Shown here: positions 51,609 to 60,121 of the stretch, piece after piece
Numbering within the stretch: the first letter of the stretch is position 1
Layout of the letters: each line of letters opens with the position of its first letter
Source of the DNA: Bacteroidetes bacterium UBA7674
Lineage (GTDB): Bacteria; Bacteroidota; Bacteroidia; Chitinophagales; Chitinophagaceae
Reading direction: 5' to 3'
Assembly: GCA_002483105.1 (NCBI GenBank)
Contig: DLHG01000015.1
Span: 186,001 to 250,000, forward strand
Length of the DNA: 64,000 nt
Translations under genes and position numbers: made by a program
The notes under the pieces: model-generated
Told to the model about the DNA's origin: nothing
The model's database searches: none
Seen by the model: the letters and a program-made list of their open reading frames with translations, nothing else

Positions 51609-51872
51609 TTATTCAATAATGATCAATTCCGGAGCGCTGATAACACCACCTTCCTTCATACGTGCTTGTAATTCAGGGTCCGCCATCATACCGGCAATGA
51701 TTGATGGATCTGCAACTTCCCAGATAGCAAATACATTACCCGGATCTCCGGCTTTCTGTCCTACAGCGATCTCTTTAAGACCTGCGCCAGAACGTCTTGG
51801 GCTGTCAGAATCGAATAAGGGTCTCCATGTTGCGTAGTCTGCCACGCGATGATTTAAGATTACAGTTGCCAT
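51609..51872 (-). CDS. Small ferredoxin-like-fold protein (DUF3764/ABM-like)
   Basis: The 87-residue protein has the pattern of small dimeric alpha-beta barrel proteins: first strand and helix ATVILNHRVADYATWRPLFD, then strand NVFAIWEVAD, then a short helix and ending SAPELIIIE. This layout fits the DUF3764 or antibiotic-biosynthesis-monooxygenase-like group. Function is unknown. It is a single gene with a strong hairpin-T terminator and a 407-base gene-free stretch upstream. Confidence 0.6.
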   Translation of the reverse strand: MATVILNHRVADYATWRPLFDSDSPRRSGAGLKEIAVGQKAGDPGNVFAIWEVADPSIIAGMMADPELQARMKEGGVISAPELIIIE

Positions 51873-51980
51873 GATTAATTTGTTTTGAACAAATGTAGAG
51901 TGGCAGGCATTGGTTTCGGGAGCAATGTCGTGAACGGTGGGTGGAGTGTTGTGAACGACAGAAATTGCCTTTTTATTTGT

Positions 51981-52076
51981 GCGGGCTTGTGCAGTGTAGG
52001 TGCGGACTTGCGCAAAGTGTACGCGGACTTATGCTGGGTTAATGCGGACTTGGGCAGCGTCTGTGCGGTGTAGCGC
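51981..52076. repeat. 21-base tandem repeat, about 4.5 copies
   Basis: Copies start at 51981, 52002, 52023, 52044 and 52065 (partial). The conserved part is GCGGACTTG with GCA and GT downstream. The period is exactly 21 bases, a multiple of three and about two helical turns. Confidence 0.75.
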
Positions 52077-52242
52077 GAGGTTGAATTTAGTGGAATGAGC
52101 CGTGGTAGCGGGTTTCGTTTAATTTGGACTCACTTTACTTTATGCTTCTCAGATGTGCGATTCTCCGTTTCTGCATTTGTATAAAGTTACGAAGAGAGTG
52201 GTTAGTGGGCAAAATATGATATCCACAAAGCCTGGTAGTAAG

Positions 52243-52275
52243 AAGAATCCCCACCGAAGTAAGGTGGGGATTCTT
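52243..52275. terminator. Terminator of the GH16-like gene
   Basis: Thirteen-base perfect stem AAGAATCCCCACC / GGTGGGGATTCTT with a seven-base loop sits past the stop at 52280. T-rich flanks occur on both strands. Confidence 0.75.
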
Positions 52276-52279
52276 TTTA

Positions 52280-54064
52280 CTAATTTATCAATACCAGTTT
52301 CTCTATATAATTAACACCCGGACCATTTATTCTTATGGTATATGTGCCTTGAGAAAGTCCCTCCGGTAACTTAATATTTGTCACCTTATCACTAATACTA
52401 GCTTTGTAGACCTCTTGCCCTACAACATTTGTTACAGCAATATCACATCGTTCACGCTTCGAACTCCTTACTGTAAAACTACCATTACTAGGATTCGGAT
52501 AAATAACGATACCACTTTCTGCGTTATTAACAAATTGAATTTGCTGTGTAGAACCATTTGGAGCAAATCGAGCTTGGCCTCCTTGACCTGAACCTTGCAA
52601 ATAGTCACATCCAACACTATCAAGGAATGAATAGACCGCATTAATTATCGCAGTGTCAGTTCCGGAAAGGAGGGAATCGACCACTGCCGAATCCAAATCT
52701 GCACACGTGAATACATAAGGCAATGCAACAGTATCTATCGTCTTTGTCGTATCCCAGACATATTCATTTCCACCTTTTTGTTCTGGGCACTCCTTCGACT
52801 GAAAATCAAAAGTTGTTGTCAATGCTGACGTGTTAGCATTAAATTCAAAATTATCTACGATGTTAATATATGTTGCCTTATATACACCAGGGTCACGATG
52901 AGCAGACACCGATGCCCATGCCATATTTACCGATCCAGATATAGCATTTGTACCTAAGGTAATACTTCTTTCATCGAGTGTTAAATATGGGAATAAACGC
53001 GAAGAAGTGATGACTTGGTCCTGAGAGCAAGGATCCCGTTGATATATCTTAAACCAATCGATAACTGTATATCCTGGCATTCCTGCATTTTGTTTAGTCA
53101 AAAGATCTTTTATAAATCCTTTAAAATTTCCGTGCTTAGATCCTATATTGCTCCATTTAGAGTCAACGCCCTGATCAATTTGTGTTTCTAAGGCTTCATT
53201 TATATTGATAAAACAATCTGCTATCTGATACCATAAATGATTGTCCGTGACACCCCCATAATAGAAATTGTCATTCCCATCTTTTAGTTTAGGAATTGTT
53301 TTCAGCTGAGACATATCGTGATCAACAACAAAGTAAATAAAATACTTATCCCAAATAACAGTGTATGTATGAAAATCATCACAGGCCGGTGAACCAATTT
53401 CAGTATAATAATCACAAGCATAATCAGTATAGTCTATAAATTTAGGTCCATGCAAGTGGTGCGGTATCGATTTTTTATTAGAATGCCGACATACACCGCC
53501 ACTCATTTCGCAAGCATCAATCTCTCCCCGGTTATTAGATGTTGGCCACATATTATCATGTGCCCAATAGGCGGTAGACATTTTCATTCTAATCTCAAAC
53601 ATTCCGGTTTCATAAATGTAATTACCTCCTCCTGACCAGGGTGCTTGAAGACTAATTCTACCCGACGCATACTCGTAAAAAACATTATTAGGCGTTCCAG
53701 GCATATAACTACTCTTTAAATAGCAAAGGCCATTTTTCATTTGTACCTGATAAGGTGAATAGTAAAAGACATGAGGTAGACCATCTCCGGGTTCGCCGTC
53801 CCATATATTCCATCTATCAGTGTACGCATTAAAATAATTATTGTGATCACCGTATGCATTAAAATTCTCTTCAAAAACAAGCTTCCATGGTTCATTCCAT
53901 GGATCATTGCTGATATGATGCAAATCCATTCCTTGAGGTAAATATTCGAGGCTGGATAATGCTGGATGTGGAGCTGCATACGGTGGTTGCCCCTGTGCCT
54001 GCAGGATATTATTACATAGCGCCGTTAAAAATATTGGCAATAACAAAAATCTTAACACTTTCAT
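52280..54064 (-). CDS. Secreted GH16-like protein with T9SS sorting domain
   Basis: The 594-residue protein has a signal peptide (MKVLRFLLLPIFLTALCNNILQA). A GH16/concanavalin-like domain spans about 55-350 and has WKLVFEENFNAY, YETGMFEIRMKM and RGEIDACEMSGG near residue 180. The last fits the GH16 catalytic pattern E-x-D-x-x-E. FHTYTVIWDKYFIYFVVD is also typical. The C-terminus (about 520-594) is a T9SS type A domain (IVIYPNPSNGSFTVRS to GTYTIRI). It may cleave a beta-glucan-like polysaccharide, but the specificity cannot be read. It follows the gene upstream by five bases, in one operon. Confidence 0.82.
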   Translation of the reverse strand: MKVLRFLLLPIFLTALCNNILQAQGQPPYAAPHPALSSLEYLPQGMDLHHISNDPWNEPWKLVFEENFNAYGDHNNYFNAYTDRWNIWDGEPGDGLPHVFYYSPYQVQMKNGLCYLKSSYMPGTPNNVFYEYASGRISLQAPWSGGGNYIYETGMFEIRMKMSTAYWAHDNMWPTSNNRGEIDACEMSGGVCRHSNKKSIPHHLHGPKFIDYTDYACDYYTEIGSPACDDFHTYTVIWDKYFIYFVVDHDMSQLKTIPKLKDGNDNFYYGGVTDNHLWYQIADCFININEALETQIDQGVDSKWSNIGSKHGNFKGFIKDLLTKQNAGMPGYTVIDWFKIYQRDPCSQDQVITSSRLFPYLTLDERSITLGTNAISGSVNMAWASVSAHRDPGVYKATYINIVDNFEFNANTSALTTTFDFQSKECPEQKGGNEYVWDTTKTIDTVALPYVFTCADLDSAVVDSLLSGTDTAIINAVYSFLDSVGCDYLQGSGQGGQARFAPNGSTQQIQFVNNAESGIVIYPNPSNGSFTVRSSKRERCDIAVTNVVGQEVYKASISDKVTNIKLPEGLSQGTYTIRINGPGVNYIEKLVLIN

Positions 54065-54069
54065 AGCTA

Positions 54070-55446
54070 TTAATTTTTAGATGAACGTGTTAGTTTACTG
54101 ATCTCTTTCTGCTGTTGCTGTAATACTTTCTGCTGTTCATTCAACAATTTCTGTTGCTCAATTGCATGTAAAGTGAGCTCTTCGATCTTTTGTAAGAGCT
54201 TCGCATCCATTTGTGCCAAATCAAGACCTTCTTTATGAACCTCAGTTGCTGATGGAATTTCCGGTAAATGATGGTTTTCTTTTATAAAAGATTCTACCTC
54301 AGAGAGTGGCATCAAATCGTAATCATCATCAAATACAAAATCTGACCAATTACTTGTACCACTCAAAGCCACTTTAATTCTTTCTGTAAAAATTCCTTTT
54401 TGCACGTAAAGCTTATAGCCGTCAGGCGTGCTGCTAACATCTCCAATTACTACCTTACCATTCTTCTTGGCTGCTAGTATATTCAGATAGGTTGATGGTG
54501 CAGTATAATTCTTTACCCCGAAACTGATCTCATCATTCTGACTACCATTAGACATAAGCATGGCCCCACCTTTCTCATAGATGCTATTATTGCCGTGGAT
54601 GAATAGTACCGCACCATCTGTAGCACCTGTGTTTGCAGACAATTCCAGCCAAGAAGTTGTTTTCCCTCTTACAGCCCTGCTCGTTGTTGTAGCGGAAGTG
54701 AAATTGATGTCTCCATTAACCGTGAGTTTCGCTGTTGGGTTTTGATCTCCTATACCGACGGAACCGTCATTCTTAATGGTCATCTGACTCATGTAGGTTG
54801 TACCGTTATATTTCCAGAATTCGAATGCCGAAGATGCCAGATCGCCATGAACAAAATTCATCCTGCCATAACCATAAGTATTGCCGTTGCCAAACATATC
54901 AATGTACGGACCGTTTGCCGCGGTACTGTTACCGTAAAGCCTAAAATACCCTGTAGAAGTGTTAGCCTTGATGCTTCTCTCCGCTGCGTCGTTATCATTA
55001 GAAATTAGTACATCGCCATTAGTAACTGACATATTTCCATCTTTTACACTCAGTCTTTCAGAAGGTGTAGAAGTGCCAATACCTAGTTTGAAATCCTTAT
55101 TCAGTACGAACCCTTTAGTAGTCGTGTTCGGAGTTACATTTGTATTTTCCACTATTGCTTCGATCATGTTGCCTGAAACATGCACACCTTGTCCCGATCC
55201 AAAACTACCGATCTTGCGTTCAATTTTGAGGTTGACATCACTTGTGCCTACAACACTGGTCAACTCCAGGTTTTTCACATGCAACGTAGTTGCTGAAGGT
55301 ATTCCGGTTATTTCATAGCCAATACCGACGTTTTTGTCAGTAAATGTTTGCGTACCTGTAGGAGTGTTGTTCCAGGGAATTTGTGCAAAAACATGATTTG
55401 CTGTTAATGCAAGCAAACCTGTGAGAATTAATGCTTTCCTTTTCAT
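54070..55446 (-). CDS. Secreted surface protein with tail-fibre-like repeats and coiled-coil end
   Basis: With the start at 55446 the protein has 458 residues and a signal peptide (MKRKALILTGLLALTANHVFA, then QIPWNNTPTG). The middle is beta-rich, with segments such as LGIGTSTPSERLSVKDGNMSV and NPTAKLTVNGDINF. This kind of repeat is widespread in Bacteroidota surface proteins and tail-fibre-like molecules. The C-terminal part (about 365-458) has DYDLMPLSEVESFIKENHHL and ends in a coiled coil rich in glutamine (IEQQKLLNEQQKVLQQQQ). It is followed by the GH16-like gene after five bases, so the two are co-transcribed. Function unknown. Confidence 0.72.
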   Translation of the reverse strand: MKRKALILTGLLALTANHVFAQIPWNNTPTGTQTFTDKNVGIGYEITGIPSATTLHVKNLELTSVVGTSDVNLKIERKIGSFGSGQGVHVSGNMIEAIVENTNVTPNTTTKGFVLNKDFKLGIGTSTPSERLSVKDGNMSVTNGDVLISNDNDAAERSIKANTSTGYFRLYGNSTAANGPYIDMFGNGNTYGYGRMNFVHGDLASSAFEFWKYNGTTYMSQMTIKNDGSVGIGDQNPTAKLTVNGDINFTSATTTSRAVRGKTTSWLELSANTGATDGAVLFIHGNNSIYEKGGAMLMSNGSQNDEISFGVKNYTAPSTYLNILAAKKNGKVVIGDVSSTPDGYKLYVQKGIFTERIKVALSGTSNWSDFVFDDDYDLMPLSEVESFIKENHHLPEIPSATEVHKEGLDLAQMDAKLLQKIEELTLHAIEQQKLLNEQQKVLQQQQKEISKLTRSSKN

Positions 55447-55794
55447 AAGTTTTTTTGTCGAGTTTAAATGATCAATACTATTAAGGTAATACGAACAAAT
55501 ACTCAACCAATCAGCCATTCGACGAATGAACTCTTTCAACCGACAAAGAGATACTTTGGTACGACGAATGGATATTTTTTAAATCAGACAGACCGCAGAA
55601 ACAACCCTAAATAGTTTAGAGAAACTAAAAATTGTAGTACGACTATATAGAAGAAGGGGAACGTTCATTAACGATCTGTTAATCCTGATGATAGTAACAA
55701 TAAATAAAAACACACTCGGGCACGCAATGACATATTTTACTTCAACGACAAAAGCCGCCATAGAGGCGGCTTCTGTCGTAAATATTGATAAAGA
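55447..55794. other. Gene-free stretch upstream of the surface protein gene
   Basis: These 348 AT-rich bases hold the presumed promoter of the surface-protein/GH16 operon next to 55446 and the terminator of the T9SS gene at 55746-55778. No perfect TAnnTTTG was found close to the start. No gene or repeat was seen in the rest. Confidence 0.45.
55746..55778 (-). terminator. Terminator of the 529-residue T9SS gene
   Basis: Stem CGACA-AAAGCCGCC / GGCGGCTTCTGTCG with one mismatch and a five-base loop sits just past the stop at 55795. Confidence 0.7.
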
Positions 55795-57384
55795 TTAATG
55801 CCTTACAGTAAACATTACTGATGTATTGGTATGGGCCCCGCTGATGCGTAGCGTATAATTGCCGACGGGTAGATTGCTTAATGTTATAGGTAATTTGTTA
55901 CTGCCCTTTGAAATACTTGCTTCGGCATTTTGAAGAACACGACCGCTCATGTCTATGATTGAAAGCGTAGCATTGTCGTCATTCTCTGAAGCGAAACTAA
56001 GGGTGATGTTATCTGTTGCAGGGTTAGGGTAAAGCATTAAGTCTGCAACTGAAACGGAAGTGCTTTGTACAGATGCCGGCCAGTGCAGTTGTGCATCAAT
56101 GTATGTTTCACCATTATCGTTCCATACAAAGTAGTTCTGGCCATCGGCTCTTCCATCTATACGCGGCATTGGGCTGGCTATCACACTTTGATCGTCCCTG
56201 TAGTTGAGTTGTGTTAATACCGGAAGTCCTTGAATGTCAGCTGTGAGGTCTGCTGTTTCATACACAAGTGCATCATTAGCAGCATTGTAATAAGTGTACA
56301 GGAATTTATCATTGGCGGGATTGTAACTCACATATGGGTCCTTCTGGTCGCCATTACCTATCTGTACGGTCACGCTCTCAAATTGCGGGTCAGCCTGGAG
56401 CAATTGATCGAACGTACGGGAATAGATATTGGAACCTTCGTTAGTAGAGGCTGCGTTATACTCTAAAAGGATACTGCCACGTATTTCCTGCAAGGCATTA
56501 TTATTAGACATGGCAATGACCGGCTTGCGGTGCAGCATGTTCTGCGTGCTCACATCATATGGCCCGCTGAAGTTCGCGTCCTGCGCATCATCTGTATAAA
56601 TAAATTGGACCTTTACATTCCCCCACTCTGCTATGCTGCTGTCATACTCATCCCAGGTGATCCCAAGCCTGCCAAATACAGAACTTTGTGCCGAACCGGT
56701 AGCAGCGCTCACATTCCTGATATAGTTGGGTGTGCCATATATCCCACGCCTGTTCATCTGGGTGCCACCTACCATGTCTGACCATGCAACGACTGAATCA
56801 AGAAGGCCTGATTTTTGGGCAGCCAGTGATATACTGAAGGGGCTGGCATCGAGTGACGGCTCTTTGCTGTCTGTAGAAAGAGACAGGCTTTCAAATCCCC
56901 TGTTCGCATTTGTACTGGTGTATTCAGCTTCTGCCAGGGGGATGGTGGTAATGGTATTGGCGGAGGTGTGTGCCGTCAATGTAATAGTGGAGGCTCCGGT
57001 CACCATATTGATCGAGGAACGTGCTACAAACAGTCTGAACTCAGTGGCGTTATTGCCGCAGGCCGCTATATCGAAAGCAGAATATTTAACGTCCACATCG
57101 AAGATAGAATTGATAGCGAACTGCGTGAAGGTATATCCACCATCTGTGGACCTCACGATCTCCCATGTTTTATACTCAGTACCGTTTGCCTTGAGGAGCC
57201 TGCCCACATATATATCCCCGTTGTAGGCAACGGCAACCCTGGCACTGCCATACACACCATTCGTGAACGGCAGAATATTCACGTCTCCCGCAAATGTGCT
57301 CTTAGGCTGAGCAAATAGGCTGACTACACCAACAGACAGTATGATGGCTGTCAACACAACACAAGTAAGAATCCTGTTTTTCAT
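55795..57384 (-). CDS. Secreted T9SS type A cargo protein (529 residues)
   Basis: The protein has a signal peptide (MKNRILTCVVLTAIILSVGVVSLFA). The body contains beta-rich blocks with sialidase/BNR-like features such as VAVAYNGDIYVGRLL, VRSTDGGYTFTQF and DQKDPYVSYNPANDKFLYTYYN. This fits a six-bladed propeller, but it is too degenerate to claim an activity. The last about 75 residues are a T9SS type A domain (LMLYPNPATDNITLSF to NYTLRISG). It has its own -7 element and terminator. The partner, if any, is unknown. Confidence 0.82.
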   Translation of the reverse strand: MKNRILTCVVLTAIILSVGVVSLFAQPKSTFAGDVNILPFTNGVYGSARVAVAYNGDIYVGRLLKANGTEYKTWEIVRSTDGGYTFTQFAINSIFDVDVKYSAFDIAACGNNATEFRLFVARSSINMVTGASTITLTAHTSANTITTIPLAEAEYTSTNANRGFESLSLSTDSKEPSLDASPFSISLAAQKSGLLDSVVAWSDMVGGTQMNRRGIYGTPNYIRNVSAATGSAQSSVFGRLGITWDEYDSSIAEWGNVKVQFIYTDDAQDANFSGPYDVSTQNMLHRKPVIAMSNNNALQEIRGSILLEYNAASTNEGSNIYSRTFDQLLQADPQFESVTVQIGNGDQKDPYVSYNPANDKFLYTYYNAANDALVYETADLTADIQGLPVLTQLNYRDDQSVIASPMPRIDGRADGQNYFVWNDNGETYIDAQLHWPASVQSTSVSVADLMLYPNPATDNITLSFASENDDNATLSIIDMSGRVLQNAEASISKGSNKLPITLSNLPVGNYTLRISGAHTNTSVMFTVRH

Positions 57385-57404
57385 ATGATTGAAATTTTAT
57401 AGGA

Positions 57405-57412
57405 CAAACCTA
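57405..57412 (-). promoter_or_regulatory. Candidate -7 element TAGGTTTG (T9SS gene)
   Basis: Exact TAnnTTTG match on the minus strand, 20 bases before the ATG at 57384. Confidence 0.5.
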
Positions 57413-57473
57413 ACCTAATGCTCAACCGGGATAAAAAGAGATAGGTGAATAGCTACTGAAAATGGGTGAACGG

Positions 57474-57501
57474 CAAAAGCCGCCTTATCAGGCGGCTTTT
57501 G
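57474..57501. terminator. Terminator after the acidic 105-residue gene
   Basis: Eleven-base stem CAAAAGCCGCC / GGCGGCTTTTG with loop TTATCA. It is symmetric, so it can stop transcription in both directions. Confidence 0.75.
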
Positions 57502-57557
57502 TATCAAATATTCAATGGCATTAATGCTGCATAGTAATAATAGTCGAAGCGATCATT

Positions 57558-57875
57558 CTACTCATCATTCCCTTCCTTTAGATTGAGCACATAATGCCCA
57601 TAGATCTCTTCTTCTTCGAAATCCACTACGATCACGATGAATATCTCTTCGTCTTCCGTGGGTAACATTACGTGGTCGAAAGAGTCTTCCCTGTTGCGGG
57701 AAACCATTTCTACCAATGTCTCATCATAGACGTATTGTTCTACCACGCCTTCTGCAACCAAAGCCTCCACATAAGGCCATATGTCCACTGCCGGTTCTGC
57801 AAACTCAGTAGCATCTACCATCCTGTCGGACATGGTAGCTATAAATTCCTCTTCAGTTAATAGATTTGTTTGCAT
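57558..57875 (-). CDS. Acidic protein of unknown function (105 residues)
   Basis: The 105-residue protein is strongly acidic, with segments LTEEEFIATMSDRMVDATEFAEP, DIWPYVEALVAEGVVEQYVY and a C-terminal FIVIVVDFEEEEIYGHYVLNL. It resembles small alpha/beta proteins but no family is recognised. It lies just downstream of the tRNA-Pro gene on the same strand, beyond the tRNA terminator, so it may be transcribed separately. The ATG at 57875 is the only reasonable start. Confidence 0.6.
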   Translation of the reverse strand: MQTNLLTEEEFIATMSDRMVDATEFAEPAVDIWPYVEALVAEGVVEQYVYDETLVEMVSRNREDSFDHVMLPTEDEEIFIVIVVDFEEEEIYGHYVLNLKEGNDE

Positions 57876-57909
57876 ATCGTTAGATGTAGTGTGTAAGATA
57901 CTAAAAACA

Positions 57910-57937
57910 AAAAAGCCCAGCCGAAGCTGAGCTTTTT
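57910..57937 (-). terminator. tRNA operon terminator
   Basis: AAAAAGC-CAGC pairs with GCTG-GCTTTTT (one mismatch) around a CGAA loop, about 10 bases past tRNA-Pro. T-rich sequence follows leftward. Confidence 0.7.
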
Positions 57938-57947
57938 GTTTTTTAAG

Positions 57948-58021
57948 TCGGGAAGACAGGATTCGAACCTGCGACCCCCTGGTCCCAAACCAGATGCGCT
58001 ACCGGCCTGCGCCACTTCCCG
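57948..58021 (-). tRNA. tRNA-Pro (anticodon UGG)
   Basis: The cloverleaf folds on the minus strand: acceptor CGGGAAG / CTTCCCG, D arm GCGC / GCGC, anticodon stem TCTGG / CCAGG with loop TTTGGGA (anticodon TGG), and T arm GCAGG-TTCGAAT-CCTGT. The discriminator is A and no CCA is encoded. It reads proline codons CCA and CCG by wobble. It is downstream of tRNA-Ser by 76 bases and shares its transcription direction. Confidence 0.95.
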
Positions 58022-58097
58022 AACTTGGTTAGTACCACCTCACGGCGATACCTGGGAATGATAACCTGAGTTATCAATTACTTTTACTAGTGGCCTG

Positions 58098-58186
58098 CGG
58101 TGAGGGCGGGATTCGAACCCGCGGTACGCGGTAAAGCGTACGACAGTTTAGCAAACTATTGGATTCGGCCACTCTCCCACCTCACC
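58098..58186 (-). tRNA. tRNA-Ser (anticodon GCU)
   Basis: Class II tRNA of 89 bases on the minus strand: acceptor GGTGAGG / CCTCACC, discriminator G, anticodon loop TTGCTAA (anticodon GCT) on stem ATAGT / ACTGT. The long variable arm is GTACGC-TTTACC-GCGTAC, and the T arm GCGGG-TTCGAAT-CCCGC. The discriminator G fits serine. It reads AGC and AGU codons. CCA is not encoded. Confidence 0.95.
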
Positions 58187-58406
58187 TATAAACTATGTAA
58201 GCCGTTGCCTACAAGGTATTTAAGAACTTCACCCTGTTTTTCAAGGGACTGCAAAGATAAATTTAATAGCGAAAAAACAAAAAGAATTTTGAGCGGTTGT
58301 TCAGATTGTTTTTCCCGTATTATGTAAAGAACCTTGTGAAACCGAGTGCGAGCAGACACTCCCCTAACCCTTCTCCGGAGGGGATGAGCAGCGCAGCTAA
58401 GCATCT

Positions 58407-59882
58407 TTAGATACTAGCTAGCTGTACTTTCTGCTGTAGTTCCAGTAAATGTTCTTTGTAATCGCCGTCGGTGTCCATCAGGTTTTCTACCGTCTGGCAG
58501 CTGTGTATCACTGTCGTATGGTCAAAACCTCCAAAGTGTTCGCCTATGTTCTTCAGCGAGCTCTTGGTGAACTTCTTGGCCAGGTACATGGTTATCTGGC
58601 GAGCCTGTACTATTTCGCGCTTACGCGTCTTAGCCAGCAGCTTATCGTAGCCAATATGGAAATACTCACATACCATCTTCTGAATATTCTCAATAGTCAA
58701 CTCACGGGCAGCGGTCTTCACGAAATTCTTCATGACGCGCTTAGCGAGGTCTATATCAATTTCTTTCTTGTTCAGGGTAGCCTGAGCGAATAATGCTATC
58801 AATGCACCTTCCAGTTCACGAACATTGCTTTGCACATTATACGCTACATACTTCACTACATCTTCAGGAATCTCCAGGCCTTCGTGCTTCATTTTTACAT
58901 GAAGTATAGACTGGCGTGTTTCGAAATCAGGCGCTTGTATATCAGCATTCAATCCCCAGCGGAAACGGCTGAGCAATCTCTCCTGCATACCTTCCATATC
59001 CTTAGGGGCGGTATCGCTCGTCAGGATAATTTGTTTTCCACTTTGGTGTAAGTGGTTGAAGATCGCAAAGAACACATCCTGCGTTTTAACAGCAGATACG
59101 AACAAATGAATATCATCCAATATCAGCACGTCTATCAGTTGATAGAAATGTATGAAATCGTTGATCTCGTTATTGCGGGAATGGTCTATGAACTGATTGA
59201 TGAATTTCTCTGCACTTACATACAGTACAGACTTATTCGGGTGTAGGCGGCGAACCTCGTTACCTATAGCCTGAACCAGGTGCGTCTTGCCCCAACCCAC
59301 ACCGCCGAATACTACCAGCGGGTTGAAAGAGGTAGCGCCGGGCTTAGCCGCAACGTGCATACCGGCAGAGCGGGCAACACGATTGCAATCACCTTCTACA
59401 TAATTATCAAAAACATAGTTGGCATTAAGCTGAGGATCAATTTGCAAACGCTTTAAACCCGGAATAGCATAAGGCGTTTTTATGTTATGCGGATCATCCC
59501 ACTTCAGTGGCATGTCTACATAGTTATTTTCTTTCGGTGGTTTTGTGTGGGTGCTACCGGGCATATTGATAGATGCCGGATTGCGTTGTGAAGAACTGCT
59601 CTCCATGAGTATGCGATACTCGAGGCGGCCATCCTTACCAAGTACACGTTTGATTGTTTTACCAAGAAGCTCTACATAATGCTCTTCTAACCATTCGTAA
59701 AAAAACTGGCTGGGAACTTGCAAAGTTAAAATGTTGCCTGTAAGAGCAACTGCCGTGATGGGCTCAAACCACGTTTGGAATGTGCGCCAATTCACATTGT
59801 CCTTAATGATACCTAAGCACTTATTCCAAACGGCTTCGGTGTCTGTTGATATGTTGGTGGTGTTGTTTATATTTTGATCCAT
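58407..59882 (-). CDS. dnaA: Chromosomal replication initiator DnaA
   Basis: The 491-residue protein starts replication by binding DnaA boxes and melting the origin. Domain I is at about 1-90, a linker follows, and the AAA+ domain has Walker A GGVGWGKTH and Walker B in DVLILDDIHLF. A sensor region follows (LTSDTAPKDMEGMQERLLSRFRWG). The C-terminal DNA-binding domain IV has RQITMYLAKKFTKSSLKNIG and FGGFDHTTV, where the usual GGRDH-type arginine is phenylalanine. The Walker A tryptophan in place of leucine is also unusual. No DnaA-box cluster was seen in the 239 bases upstream. The tRNA-Ser gene lies 220 bases downstream. Confidence 0.97.
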   Translation of the reverse strand: MDQNINNTTNISTDTEAVWNKCLGIIKDNVNWRTFQTWFEPITAVALTGNILTLQVPSQFFYEWLEEHYVELLGKTIKRVLGKDGRLEYRILMESSSSQRNPASINMPGSTHTKPPKENNYVDMPLKWDDPHNIKTPYAIPGLKRLQIDPQLNANYVFDNYVEGDCNRVARSAGMHVAAKPGATSFNPLVVFGGVGWGKTHLVQAIGNEVRRLHPNKSVLYVSAEKFINQFIDHSRNNEINDFIHFYQLIDVLILDDIHLFVSAVKTQDVFFAIFNHLHQSGKQIILTSDTAPKDMEGMQERLLSRFRWGLNADIQAPDFETRQSILHVKMKHEGLEIPEDVVKYVAYNVQSNVRELEGALIALFAQATLNKKEIDIDLAKRVMKNFVKTAARELTIENIQKMVCEYFHIGYDKLLAKTRKREIVQARQITMYLAKKFTKSSLKNIGEHFGGFDHTTVIHSCQTVENLMDTDGDYKEHLLELQQKVQLASI

Positions 59883-60121
59883 GTTGTGGCCGTACTCAAT
59901 TCTTCAAGTTAATACCATTTTTAGTATTCCAGTAGTTCAGTCGGGACTTTTTTTCGGAAAAGATGTTTTTTATCATTTCCGGGAAAAATACCCTTGTTTA
60001 TCCGCTCTTTTTTACTATTGTAATTGTTGCTGAAAACTCTCGCACAGAACCTATCGGAATACCCTGTTTAAATTTCTTTATCAGGAAGACGAAATTGCCA
60101 ACATTTGTTGAAAAAAAAAAA

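Larger units (their letters stand above)
51873..52279. other. Gene-free stretch with a 21-base tandem repeat
   Basis: No credible gene in these 407 bases. A 21-base imperfect tandem repeat fills 51981-52076, and a terminator hairpin for the GH16-like gene sits at 52243-52275. An open frame across the repeat starts at a TTG and encodes 7-residue xADLxxV repeats, but it lacks coding signals. Confidence 0.55.

Noticed and set aside
51885..52073. 62-residue frame with ADL repeats
   Set aside because: It begins at a TTG, is produced by the 21-base DNA repeat, and has no initiation signal or homologous pattern I recognise.
59883..60121. Origin of replication directly upstream of dnaA
   Set aside because: The region is AT-rich, but I found no TTATCCACA-type cluster; the only similar string is a TTTATCCGC.
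60110..60121. Poly-A tract as a terminator for the metallophosphatase
   Set aside because: The T-run directly follows the stop codon on the minus strand without a preceding stable hairpin.
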